A stretch of 64,000 nucleotides of DNA from Tessaracoccus sp. (GTDB taxonomy: Bacteria; Actinomycetota; Actinomycetes; Propionibacteriales; Propionibacteriaceae), in NCBI RefSeq assembly GCF_016714275.1, contig NZ_JADJNP010000001.1, positions 682,001 to 746,000 on the forward strand, given 5' to 3'. The translations under genes were made by a program, and so were the position numbers. Shown here in pieces: positions 43,041 through 51,970 of this stretch (position 1 is its first letter; every line of letters begins with the position of its first letter). Under the pieces are notes generated by a model. It was not told the DNA's origin. It ran no database searches and worked only from the letters and a program-made list of their open reading frames with translations.

Positions 43041-44264
43041 TCACGCCGTCGGCCGAGGCGTCCTGGCCGCGCGGCGGATGAGCGCGAAGAGCAGCACGTA
43101 GACCACCGTCATGGCGGCCGAGTAGGTGATCAGGCTCACTGTCAGCGGCGCGCCGAGAGCGCCTGGGACGATCCAGGCGAGCGAGAGGAGGAGGAAGCGC
43201 GTGACGTCCCACGCCAGCAGAGAGCGGTGCGCATCCGTGATGTTCAGTAGCTGCGAGAACGGGGAGACGGCGAACTGGAGCCAGCTGCCGATGGCAAGGA
43301 TCGCGATCACCTCGCCTGCGCCGTCGAAGTTCTTGCCGAGCAGGACCGGCGCCAACGGCCCTGCCAGCAGGAAAGCCGCGCCGCAGATGACCGCGCCGAT
43401 CCCCGCGAGGCCCAAGACGGTGCGCCGCACCGTCGCGTACCAGGGAGCGCCCGCGCGGACGAGCGCACCGATCTCGCCGATGGCCGCGGCAGCGACGGCC
43501 TGGCTCACGACCGCGAGCGGGACCACGAGCACCCGCTGGGCCATCGTGTAGATGCCCGTGGCGGCGGTTGTGTAGAAGACGCTGACCAGCAGGATGCTCG
43601 CCTGGCCGGCCAGGGCGTTGACCAATGCGCTCGATCCCGCGACAAGGCCGAACCTGCGGTGGACGGCGGACAGTGCGTGCCAGGGCCGCAGCATCGGGCG
43701 GACGCCGCGCAGCATCGGGAGCCAGACCAGGCGGGCGGCCGCGAACCCGGCGAGCAGCGAACCCGCGCCCGCGGACAGAAGCCCGAAGCCGACCTGGAGG
43801 ACGCTCATCCCCGCCGCCTGCTCCAGGTTCGCGACCGTAAGGCGACCATAGGCGCGGCGGCGGGTCAGCGTCGTCGCACCGATGAGTTGCAGCGACCCCA
43901 TCACCACCATCAGTCCCACCGCCAGCCAGTAGGCCGACGCGCCCAGCCCGACGGCGACGCCCGCCGCGGCCGTCAGCCCGACACCCCACCACAGCGACAG
44001 CGACAGCCCCGCCCTGAGCAGCAACTTCGCCTCATCGTCGTCCGACACCCGTTGGCTGAGGACCTCCAGCCGCAGCGTCGACACGCCGATGAAGATCGAG
44101 GCGACGGCGATGACGACCGACGCAGCGCCGAAGATCTCCTTGGTGAAGATGCGGGCGAGGGCGAAGTTCAGCAGCCAGGCGACACCGTTGCCCGCGAGGG
44201 TGCCGACCATGATGGTCGACGTCGACCGCCGCATGTTGGCCGTCGGTGGCTGAGCCTCAGTCAT
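43041..44264 (-). CDS. Wzx-like oligosaccharide flippase
   Basis: The 407-residue MATE/MOP-type protein has about 12 membrane helices, beginning STIMVGTLAGNGVAWLLNFA and ARIFTKEIFGAASVVIAVAS, the usual opening of lipopolysaccharide-type flippases. It should move the undecaprenyl-linked repeat across the membrane. The ATG at 44264 faces the divergent wzy-like gene, 20 nt away. Confidence 0.9.
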   Translation of the reverse strand: MTEAQPPTANMRRSTSTIMVGTLAGNGVAWLLNFALARIFTKEIFGAASVVIAVASIFIGVSTLRLEVLSQRVSDDDEAKLLLRAGLSLSLWWGVGLTAAAGVAVGLGASAYWLAVGLMVVMGSLQLIGATTLTRRRAYGRLTVANLEQAAGMSVLQVGFGLLSAGAGSLLAGFAAARLVWLPMLRGVRPMLRPWHALSAVHRRFGLVAGSSALVNALAGQASILLVSVFYTTAATGIYTMAQRVLVVPLAVVSQAVAAAAIGEIGALVRAGAPWYATVRRTVLGLAGIGAVICGAAFLLAGPLAPVLLGKNFDGAGEVIAILAIGSWLQFAVSPFSQLLNITDAHRSLLAWDVTRFLLLSLAWIVPGALGAPLTVSLITYSAAMTVVYVLLFALIRRAARTPRPTA

Positions 44265-44272
44265 AGCGCTCG

Positions 44273-44284
44273 TATACTACCCGG
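44273..44284 (+). promoter_or_regulatory. -10 box TATACT of the wzy-like gene
   Basis: TATACT at 44273-44278 is a perfect -10 match and lies 6 nt before GTG 44285, indicating a leaderless mRNA. The divergent flippase gene starts at 44264, so the two promoters overlap. Confidence 0.65.
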
Positions 44285-45685
44285 GTGTCAGCCGCGCGAC
44301 CCGAACGCCAGTTGTGGCCGTGGAACCTCGCGGCTACGGTGGCCTACTCACTTACCCTGCTGATCGCCTACGCGCACCTCGTCGCACCGGTCTACTCGTA
44401 TCTCGGCTACACCTGGGTCACCCCGAACTACGCGCTGTTAGGCCTTGCCGTCGCCGAGTTGGGCGCGCTGTCGCTGCTGCTGCCCGCGCGGCTGCGGAAG
44501 CCGTCGGACTTCATGCTCCTGATGATCTTCGCCACCGTCGTCGTGCCGGTGCTCACGATCGGCAACGTCATCGGGCTCCTCACGACAGCGCAGATCGCGC
44601 TGCTGTGCTTCTTCACAGGGGCCGCCTTCGCCGTCGCCACCCTGATGGCCCGCTGGGGCCACGGACACGTCACGGCGACCCTTCCCCACCTCCCCGCGCG
44701 GTGGTATTGGGCGGGAGTAGGGGCGTTCATCGCGGCGACGATCCTGATCCTCGTCGCCGTCGGCGGGGTCCGCCTGGAGTTCACGGGGCTGACCGAGGTC
44801 TACGACATCCGCGACGACTACAAGACGAGCCTGGCAGCGTTCCCGCCGCTGGCGTACATGGTTCCCGCCGCCTGCTACGTGGCCATCCCGCTCGTCATCA
44901 TCCGGGGGCTGCATCGCCGTTCCTGGGTGCCGGTGGTCGTCGGCATCGCCTGTCAAGGGTTCATTTACCTGCAGACCGGCTTCAAGACCTTCCTCTTCGC
45001 CATCCCGGTACTGCTGGTGCTGACCGTTCTCATCCGTCGCACGATCCCGACGGCGCTGCTGCCCGCCGGCCTCGCGGCTGGGGTGGTCGGCGCGGGCATC
45101 CTCGACGTCGTGACGAACAGCGTCTGGTTCAGCTCGTTGTTCACGCGCCGCTTCCTCGCCACCCCCGGACAGTTGGCGGCCAACTACGTCGCGTTCTTCG
45201 ACGAGCACCGCTTCGTGTTCCTGTCGGAGGGGCTGTTGCGCGGCCTCATCACGTACCCGTACGACATGCCGGTCCCGTTCGTGATCGGGCGCGAGATCCA
45301 CGGTGTGACCACGAACTCGTCGAACGTCAACCTGTTCGGCGACGGCTTCGCCCAGGCGGGCTGGCCCGGCATGCTCATCGCGGGCGTCGCGTTCGGGGCG
45401 CTGCTGATCCTCGTCGACCTGGCCGCGAAGGGCCTCCCCGCATCGGTCGGGTTCATGCTGATGTTCCTGCCCTGCATCGTGCTGGGCAACGCGAGCATCC
45501 TCACCGCGATGCTGAGCCACGGCCTCGCCGCCGCGGTGCTCCTCCTCGCCCTCGCCCCTCGCGCAGGTTGGACCTCAGCCAGACAAGACCCCGAGGAACT
45601 CGGCGGCGAGCGCCGGGAGGGCGTGATGCTCGGTGACCCACGCGACCCCGACGGCGCCACGCCGCGCCCGTTCGTCCTCCGGTAA
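44285..45685 (+). CDS. Wzy-like polysaccharide polymerase
   Basis: The 466-residue protein has about 12 membrane helices and a long outer loop (RLEFTGLTEVYDIRDDYKTS) in the position usual for repeat-unit polymerases of the O-antigen polymerase group. It should join repeat units at the outer membrane face. The last about 36 residues are polar and are encoded by a 111-nt overlap with the convergent glycosyltransferase gene, so the tail may be a late extension. GTG 44285 follows TATACT closely. Confidence 0.8.
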   Translation: MSAARPERQLWPWNLAATVAYSLTLLIAYAHLVAPVYSYLGYTWVTPNYALLGLAVAELGALSLLLPARLRKPSDFMLLMIFATVVVPVLTIGNVIGLLTTAQIALLCFFTGAAFAVATLMARWGHGHVTATLPHLPARWYWAGVGAFIAATILILVAVGGVRLEFTGLTEVYDIRDDYKTSLAAFPPLAYMVPAACYVAIPLVIIRGLHRRSWVPVVVGIACQGFIYLQTGFKTFLFAIPVLLVLTVLIRRTIPTALLPAGLAAGVVGAGILDVVTNSVWFSSLFTRRFLATPGQLAANYVAFFDEHRFVFLSEGLLRGLITYPYDMPVPFVIGREIHGVTTNSSNVNLFGDGFAQAGWPGMLIAGVAFGALLILVDLAAKGLPASVGFMLMFLPCIVLGNASILTAMLSHGLAAAVLLLALAPRAGWTSARQDPEELGGERREGVMLGDPRDPDGATPRPFVLR

Positions 45686-46789
45686 CGTCACCGCCTCGCG
45701 GATGGCGCGGGCGATGTCGGCCGGATCCTCGGCATGAGCGGGAACGGCGCATCCGGCGTAGGCCAGCGGCGAGTGCTCGGAGTCGAAGGCATCTACCACC
45801 GGCACGCCGGTCAGCATGTAGTCGAAGATCTTGTTCGCCGACACCCCGTACTCGTACAGCGCGCCGCGCTTCGACCCGATGTACAGCGCGTCGCAGCGGG
45901 TCAGCGCGTCGTGCACCTCCGCCTTGGGCAGAGAGCCGAAGAACACGACGTCGGCGTCTGCCTCCTGCGCCTGGCGCTCCAGGTCCGCCCGGTAGAGGCC
46001 GTCGCCGATGAGGACGGCGGTGATCGGCTCGTCCCTCAGCAGGGCCATCGCGGCGATGAGGTCGTCCATGGCGTTCGCCGTCGTCATCCCGCCCGCGTAG
46101 CCGAGGACGCGGCGCCCGCGGGCTCGGAGGTCGTCGATCACCCGGACGAACGCGTCCGGGGCGGGCTCGGGCGTGGCGACGGCGTCGATCCCGTTCGGAA
46201 TCGGGATCACGGGGGTGTCGACGCCGAGCGAGCGGACGTGCGGTTCGATGTTGGGAAGGATCGAGACGATCGCGTCGCTATGCGCGTACGCGGAGCGTTC
46301 CGCGGCGGCCATCGCGGCCATCAGCGGGTGGCGAGGCGAGTGCCCGCCGAGCTCGATGGGCGTCAGCGGCCATAGGTCGTGAACCTCGTGGACGAGCCGC
46401 GCGCCCGCGAGCTTGGCGAGGCGCTGCGCGAAGTAGGTGTCGAAGGGGTAGGTCGACGACGAGATCACGGCGTCGGGGCGCAGCTCGCGCGCGATCGCCT
46501 TCGCGGCGCGCATCCCGCCCCCCACGTAGTCGACCCAGCTGAGAATGCGGCCGGCGCCGTTGCCCTGGTATTCGCGGGTGCGCAGGAAGCGGAACTCGAC
46601 GCCGTCGACGTCGTACGGACGGCCCGGCTCGGCGTCGGGGAAGTTGCGGACGCGGAGGTGGCTGTAGGTGCCCGCGACGATCGTGGTGTCGACCCCGAGC
46701 TTGGCCCACTCGACCGCCATCGCATGCGGGCGGAACTCCATGCCCGCCGTCGGCGACCCCGCGTAGTGATCCAGGTAACAGATGCGCAT
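45575..46789 (-). CDS. GT4-family glycosyltransferase
   Basis: The 404-residue GT-B protein begins MRICYLDHYAGSPTAGMEFR and has LRPDAVISSSTYPFDTYFA, VHEVHDLWPLTPIELGGH and a C-terminal donor site NKIFDYMLTGVPVVDAFDSE. It resembles WbuB/WcaI-type enzymes for N-acetyl sugars (inference). GAGGAG lies 6 nt before the ATG. It is third in a reverse-strand operon with the ligase-like and PglF-type genes (gaps of 0-2 nt). Its 3' end overlaps the wzy-like gene by 111 nt. Confidence 0.93.
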   Translation of the reverse strand: MRICYLDHYAGSPTAGMEFRPHAMAVEWAKLGVDTTIVAGTYSHLRVRNFPDAEPGRPYDVDGVEFRFLRTREYQGNGAGRILSWVDYVGGGMRAAKAIARELRPDAVISSSTYPFDTYFAQRLAKLAGARLVHEVHDLWPLTPIELGGHSPRHPLMAAMAAAERSAYAHSDAIVSILPNIEPHVRSLGVDTPVIPIPNGIDAVATPEPAPDAFVRVIDDLRARGRRVLGYAGGMTTANAMDDLIAAMALLRDEPITAVLIGDGLYRADLERQAQEADADVVFFGSLPKAEVHDALTRCDALYIGSKRGALYEYGVSANKIFDYMLTGVPVVDAFDSEHSPLAYAGCAVPAHAEDPADIARAIREAVTLPEDERARRGAVGVAWVTEHHALPALAAEFLGVLSG

Positions 46790-46791
46790 GG

Positions 46792-48099
46792 CTACTCCTC
46801 GGAGGTCGCGCGGGTAAGCGGGGCGGGCGGCCAGGTGGCGATGAGCGCGACGGCCGCCCACCACCAGACGGCGATGCCGAAGTTGCGCAGCAGGTACGTG
46901 TCGAAGAGGAACGCGACGAGGGTCGCCAGGAGCGCCGCAGCCACCGCCCAGCGGGCCGACGGCGTGCGCGCTCCGAAGGCGAGCAGCGCGACGGCGACGA
47001 GGACCGCGGCCAGCAGGATCGCCCCGACGACGCCGAGCTCGACCAGCGCCGCGAGCGGCGTCGAATGCGGCGTGCCGAGCACGGACCCCATGCTGGTCTC
47101 GTAGTGCTTCGGGTGCACCTTCATGGACTCGAAGAAGTGCCACGGCCACACCCCTCCCGGTCCGGTGCCGAAGACGACCGTCGCGGGGTCGGCGAGCCAC
47201 AGCTTCAGCGAGACCTCGAGATTGGAGAGCCGCTGCGGGTCGGCGAGCGAGAGCACCCGGGACGCCCCGGGAATGAGCGGCGCGACGACCGCGACGACGC
47301 CCGCCCCGACGACCAGCGGCCACCACCGCCTCATCCCGATGCTCCCGGTCACCCTGCCCAGCAGCAAGAGGACGAGCCACACGCCCAGCGTGATGAGCGC
47401 GCCGCGCGACTGGGTCGCCACGATGCCAATAAGCGCACCTGCGACGAGCACCGCGCAGAACGCCTGGGTCCTGCGGTCAGCGGCGCGCAGGAGACACGCG
47501 ACGCCGACGGCGGCGACGAGCAGCAGCATGACGTGCACGACGGCGGCGCCGCCCTGGCCGGTCGAGAAGCGGATGGAGCGGGTGGCGGCGGCGTGGATCG
47601 GCCACGCGGCGAACGCGCAGACGATCGCCGCGGCGGCCGCAACGGTCAGCACGCGGAGCCGGCGAGACCGCTCTGCGGCCAGCACCAGCCCGACACCCGC
47701 GACCATCGCCAACCATGCCGTGACCAGCGGCGCGACCAGGAACGGCGTCGGGACGTCCCAGTGCTCCTCGTTGATCTGCACGTGTGGATCCGGCCTGACG
47801 ATGGCGGACACGACGGCGTAGAGGATCAGCGCCGTGAAGGCGAGCATCGCGACCCCCGCAGCCCGGTCCAGCTCGCGGCGTCGGCGCAGGAGCCACGGCA
47901 CGGAAATCCCCGCAAGGAGGAGCAGGGCGACCGTCTCGTAGGTCAGCCACGTGATCCCGACCGCGGGGTAGACGAGCTTCACGATGGGCGTGCCGAGCGT
48001 CGCAAACTGAGCGACGGCGACGTACGGGACGACCAGCCAGGACACCCGGTTACCGAGCGTCCTGAACCTGTCCGTCTCCGGGGCCGCGCGCCGCGTCAT
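46792..48099 (-). CDS. O-antigen ligase/polymerase family protein (WaaL-like)
   Basis: The 435-residue protein has 11-12 membrane helices and a large outer loop (about 270-340) with RLSNLEVSLKLWLADP and GTGPGGVWPWHFFESMKVHP, the usual signature of the Wzy_C/O-antigen ligase family. It may polymerise a second chain or attach glycan to an acceptor. It starts right before the PglF stop (48099/48100), in one operon. Confidence 0.87.
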   Translation of the reverse strand: MTRRAAPETDRFRTLGNRVSWLVVPYVAVAQFATLGTPIVKLVYPAVGITWLTYETVALLLLAGISVPWLLRRRRELDRAAGVAMLAFTALILYAVVSAIVRPDPHVQINEEHWDVPTPFLVAPLVTAWLAMVAGVGLVLAAERSRRLRVLTVAAAAAIVCAFAAWPIHAAATRSIRFSTGQGGAAVVHVMLLLVAAVGVACLLRAADRRTQAFCAVLVAGALIGIVATQSRGALITLGVWLVLLLLGRVTGSIGMRRWWPLVVGAGVVAVVAPLIPGASRVLSLADPQRLSNLEVSLKLWLADPATVVFGTGPGGVWPWHFFESMKVHPKHYETSMGSVLGTPHSTPLAALVELGVVGAILLAAVLVAVALLAFGARTPSARWAVAAALLATLVAFLFDTYLLRNFGIAVWWWAAVALIATWPPAPLTRATSEE

Positions 48100-49956
48100 T
48101 CACGCCTCGGGGCGCTGCAGCGTCACGCCGTCGAGGCCCGACGCCGCCTCCCGGCGGATGCGCTCGGCCGCGGCTGCCGCGTGCTGCTGCTGGGTGAGGG
48201 TGCCGATGGACTCGGGGTCGGAGCCGTCAACAGCGTCGAGCTCCGCAGGATCGAGCGGTGGAACCTCGACGCGGGAGACCAGCTCGTGGCTGGTCGAGGT
48301 GCGTTCCTCGTCGTCGCTGAACAGCACCTCGTGCATCTTCTCGCCCGCGCGGAGCCCGGTGAAGACGATGGCGATGTCCTTACCGGAGCGGGCGATGAGG
48401 CCCTTGGCAACGTCGAGGATCTTGACCGGTTCGCCCATGTCGAGGACGAGGACATCGGCGGGTTGGCCGATGGCGCCGGCCTGGATGGTGAGCTCGCACG
48501 CCTCCGGGATGGTCATGAAGTAACGCGTGATGTCAGGGTGCGTGACGGTGAGCGGGCCGCCGGCCTCGATCTGCGCGGTGAACGTGTGCAGCATCGAGCC
48601 GCGGGAGCCGAGCACGTTGCCGAACCGCACCGACAGCCAGGTGCGTCCCGTCCGCTTCGCGAAGTGGGCCGTCAGCTCCTCGGCGAGGCGCTTGGTCTTG
48701 CCGAGGACGCTGGTGGCGTCGGCGGCCTTGTCAGTGGAGATGTTCACGAAACGCTCGACGCCGTACTTCTCGGCGGCGCGCAGCACGTTGAGGGTGCCGA
48801 GCGTGTTGGTCTTCCACCCCTCGAGGGGGTACTGCTCGAGCATCGGCAGGTGCTTCAGTGCGGCCGCGTGGAACACGACGTCGGGACGATGCACGGCGAA
48901 GACCGCGTCGAGGGCGGGGGCGTCGCGGATATCGCAGAGCACCATGTTCGGGGTGTCGAGGAGGCCCTGCTTGTAAATCGACAGCTGCGTGCCGTGCAGG
49001 CCGGACTCGTCGCGGTCGAGCATGACGAGTTCCTTCGGCCCGAACCGGTGAACCTGACGCGCGATCTCCGAGCCGATCGACCCGCCCGCACCCGTGACCA
49101 GGACCACCTTGCCGGTGAGGTATCCGGAAATCTCACCGAGGTTCGTCGTGATCTGGGCGCGACCGAGCAGGTCGGTGACGTCGAGCCGGTGCAGGCTGCT
49201 GAGCTCGACACGGCCGCTGACCATCTCGCGCGTCGGCGGCATGACGAGCACGGTCAGGCCCGCCTCGTCGGCGACCCTCGAGATGTCGCGCATCAGGCCG
49301 CGGCCGGCGGTCGGAATGGCGACGATCACCGTGCGTACTCCCTTCGCCTGCGCCGCCGACGGCAGCCGGTCGAGGCCGCCGAGCACCTTCGTGCCGGAGA
49401 GGTGCAGGTTGCGCTTTGCGGGGTCGTCGTCGAGGTAGCCGACGATCTCGAAGGGGGCGTCGACGTCATAGTCCAGCAGTCGTCCGAGCTGCGCACCCGC
49501 GTTGCCCGCACCGTAGACGAGCACCGGCTCGGTGCCTTCCGTGTGCTGGTTGGCCCGCGTCAGCGCGCGGAACAGGAAGCGCCCGGCAGCCATGAGGACA
49601 AGCGCCGCCAGCGGGACGGTGAACGTTACGACGCGCGGGTACCCGGGCGTGGCGATCAACGCGGAGAGGACGCCGAGGACCAGCCCGATGCTGAGCGTGA
49701 TCCCCGCGAGCTGCACCGACTCTTCGAACGACGCGATGGTGTGTCGCCCGCGGTAGAGCTTGGTGACGAACCCCACCACGACCTGCGCGACAATCGCGGC
49801 GACGGCGTACTGGAGGACGAAGTGTGCCTCCTCGCCCCGCAGATTGAAGCTGTATCGCGCGATGACGAGCGCCATCACCGCCATGGCCCAGCAGAGGCCG
49901 TCCCACAGGGCGAGCCCGACGCGCAGAAGACCCGCGCGGGTCGAAATGGCGGGCAA
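48100..49956 (-). CDS. Nucleotide-sugar 4,6-dehydratase (PglF/CapD type)
   Basis: The 618-residue protein has four N-terminal membrane helices (to about residue 125), a CoA-binding-like Rossmann domain (VLVYGAGNAGAQLGRLL) and a SDR domain with VLVTGAGGSIGSEIARQVHR and FVNISTDKAADATSVLGKTK. It should convert UDP-GlcNAc to a 4-keto-6-deoxy sugar, the first step to bacillosamine-like sugars. The start is TTG 49956 with GGAGG 6 nt upstream. The next pathway steps (PglE, PglC types) are encoded divergently at 50076 and 51255. Confidence 0.94.
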   Translation of the reverse strand: MPAISTRAGLLRVGLALWDGLCWAMAVMALVIARYSFNLRGEEAHFVLQYAVAAIVAQVVVGFVTKLYRGRHTIASFEESVQLAGITLSIGLVLGVLSALIATPGYPRVVTFTVPLAALVLMAAGRFLFRALTRANQHTEGTEPVLVYGAGNAGAQLGRLLDYDVDAPFEIVGYLDDDPAKRNLHLSGTKVLGGLDRLPSAAQAKGVRTVIVAIPTAGRGLMRDISRVADEAGLTVLVMPPTREMVSGRVELSSLHRLDVTDLLGRAQITTNLGEISGYLTGKVVLVTGAGGSIGSEIARQVHRFGPKELVMLDRDESGLHGTQLSIYKQGLLDTPNMVLCDIRDAPALDAVFAVHRPDVVFHAAALKHLPMLEQYPLEGWKTNTLGTLNVLRAAEKYGVERFVNISTDKAADATSVLGKTKRLAEELTAHFAKRTGRTWLSVRFGNVLGSRGSMLHTFTAQIEAGGPLTVTHPDITRYFMTIPEACELTIQAGAIGQPADVLVLDMGEPVKILDVAKGLIARSGKDIAIVFTGLRAGEKMHEVLFSDDEERTSTSHELVSRVEVPPLDPAELDAVDGSDPESIGTLTQQQHAAAAAERIRREAASGLDGVTLQRPEA

Positions 49957-50075
49957 GGATCCTCCAGGGGTCGGCTCGTGGTTGACGTCGGAGATTCTAT
50001 CCTCGCTGCCCGAACCGGGCCGACGGCGAGTCGGGCTGACTGCTGGTTGAGCCGACCACGAGTAAGCTCGCCCCC

Positions 50076-51224
50076 ATGTCGTTCTTGCCGTTCGCCCGCC
50101 CGGACATCACCGAGGCCGAGATCGAGGCGGTGACCGAGGCCATGCGGTCCGGGTGGCTCACCACCGGCCCGAACGCCACGGCTTTCGAGCGCGAGTTCGC
50201 CGAGTTCTTAGGCGCGGATGCGCACGCGGTCGCCGTGAACTCCGCGACGGCGGGTCTCCACCTCGCCTTCGAGGCGCTCGGCGTCGGGCCCGGCGACGAG
50301 GTCCTCGTCCCCACTTGGACGTTCACCGCGACGGCGGAAGCCGTTCGCTACCTCGGCGGAGACCCCGTCCTCGTCGACGTCGACCCCGCCACCCTGTGCA
50401 TCGACCTCGCCGACGCCGCGCGTAAGGTCACCGACCGCACCGTCGCCATCGCCCCCGTGCACTACGCCGGGCTCGCGGTGCCGGATGCGGCGTTGACCGC
50501 ATTCGCCGCGCGGCATGGGCTCCACGTCGTCGAGGATGCGGCGCATGCGTTCCCGACGGTGAACGAGGGCACGCTCGTCGGCGCGCACGGGCACGCCGCC
50601 ACCGTCTACTCGTTCTACGCGACCAAGACCATGACAACCGGTGAGGGCGGCATGGTCCTCACGCCGGACCCGGCGTTGGCCACCCGCATGCGGACGATGC
50701 GGCTGCACGGGATCGACCGCGACGTGTTCGACCGCTACTCGTCGACGCGGCCGTCGTGGCATTACGACGTCGTCGCCCCGGGATACAAGTACAACCTGAC
50801 CGACACGGCCGCTGCCATGGGCCGGGTGCAGCTGAGGCGTACACCCGAGATGGTCGCGCGGCGGACGGCCATCGCCGAGCGCTTCGACGAGGCGTTCGCG
50901 GGCCTTCCCGTGACGCTGCCGGCGCACGCCCCCGCGGGCTCGACCCATGCCTGGCACCTCTACAACCTGCGGCTCACCGCCGACGCTCCCGTCCCTCGGG
51001 ACCGTTTCATCGAGCTGATGTCGGAGGCCGGCATCGGCACGAGCGTCCACTTCATCCCGCTGCATCTGCAGCCCTTCTGGCGCGACACCTACCGCCACTC
51101 CCCCGCCGACTTCCCCGTGGCGTCGGCAGAATTCGAACGCTCGGTGAGCCTGCCCATCTTCTCCGCGATGACCGACGACGACGTGGCGCGTGTCATCGCC
51201 GGGGTCGGCTCGATCCTGGGCTGA
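50076..51224 (+). CDS. DegT/DnrJ/EryC1 aminotransferase (PglE-like)
   Basis: The 382-residue PLP enzyme has EIEAVTEAMRSGWLTTGPNA, VAVNSATAGLHLAFEALGVG, FYATKTMTTGEGGMV with the PLP lysine, and WHLYNLRL. It transfers an amino group to a keto-sugar nucleotide, probably the product of the divergent PglF-type enzyme. TAAGCT at 50063-50068 lies 7 nt before the ATG (leaderless). Confidence 0.94.
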   Translation: MSFLPFARPDITEAEIEAVTEAMRSGWLTTGPNATAFEREFAEFLGADAHAVAVNSATAGLHLAFEALGVGPGDEVLVPTWTFTATAEAVRYLGGDPVLVDVDPATLCIDLADAARKVTDRTVAIAPVHYAGLAVPDAALTAFAARHGLHVVEDAAHAFPTVNEGTLVGAHGHAATVYSFYATKTMTTGEGGMVLTPDPALATRMRTMRLHGIDRDVFDRYSSTRPSWHYDVVAPGYKYNLTDTAAAMGRVQLRRTPEMVARRTAIAERFDEAFAGLPVTLPAHAPAGSTHAWHLYNLRLTADAPVPRDRFIELMSEAGIGTSVHFIPLHLQPFWRDTYRHSPADFPVASAEFERSVSLPIFSAMTDDDVARVIAGVGSILG

Positions 51225-51254
51225 TATGGGCATCCCCTCTCGTCCTCGTCCCGG

Positions 51255-51857
51255 GTGTCCGGCAGCATGCTGAAGCGCGCGTTCGACGTCGTGAGTTCCG
51301 CCGTCGGGCTCGTGGTGCTTTCCCCGGTCTTCCTGGTCGTGGCGATCCTGATCGCCGCGCAAGACCGAGGCCCGGTGTTCTTTCGCCAGGAGCGAGTAGG
51401 TCGGTACGGTCGTCCCTTCCGGATCCACAAGTTCCGCACCATGCGGGTGGCGAACGCGGGTGCGCTGATCACCAGCGCGGACGACAACAGGATCACCCGC
51501 GTGGGCGCGTTCCTGCGCACGACGAAGCTCGACGAGCTCCCCCAGCTGATCGACGTGCTCGCCGGCGACATGTCCGTCGTCGGCCCGCGCCCCGAGGTGC
51601 CGAGGTACGTCGCGATGTGGGGCGACGACGCCCGCGCCGAGATCCTGAGCGTTCGCCCGGGCATCTCGGACCCCGCGGCGATCGCCTTCCGCAACGAACA
51701 GGACGAGTTAGCCGCGGCCGACGACCCGGAGCGCCACTATGTCGAGGTCATCCTGCCGCAGAAGGTCGCGATGTACCTCGACTACGTGCGCACCCGCACC
51801 TTCGTCGGCGATCTCCGCGTAATCCTGCGCACGTTCACGACCATCGCCCGCTCCTGA
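51255..51857 (+). CDS. Initiating sugar-phosphate transferase (PglC-like)
   Basis: The 200-residue monotopic enzyme has one re-entrant helix (FDVVSSAVGLVVLSPVFLVV), the acidic motif FRQERVGRYGRPFRIHKFRT, then TKLDELPQLIDVLAGDMSVV and GPRPEVPRY. It moves a phosphosugar from UDP to undecaprenyl phosphate, starting the repeat unit. The start is GTG 51255 or ATG 51267. It follows the PglE-type gene by 30 nt. No PglD acetyltransferase is adjacent; the one at 57393 may serve both pathways. Confidence 0.93.
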   Translation: MSGSMLKRAFDVVSSAVGLVVLSPVFLVVAILIAAQDRGPVFFRQERVGRYGRPFRIHKFRTMRVANAGALITSADDNRITRVGAFLRTTKLDELPQLIDVLAGDMSVVGPRPEVPRYVAMWGDDARAEILSVRPGISDPAAIAFRNEQDELAAADDPERHYVEVILPQKVAMYLDYVRTRTFVGDLRVILRTFTTIARS

Positions 51858-51970
51858 AGCCGTATCCGCCTTTCAACTATCCCGATGAAAGGTCCTGTGT
51901 ATTGGCCTGATAGGCTCACCGGACCGCGGTGACGTCGCCGTGGAAAAACGCACGAATAGGTAGGGGATTC

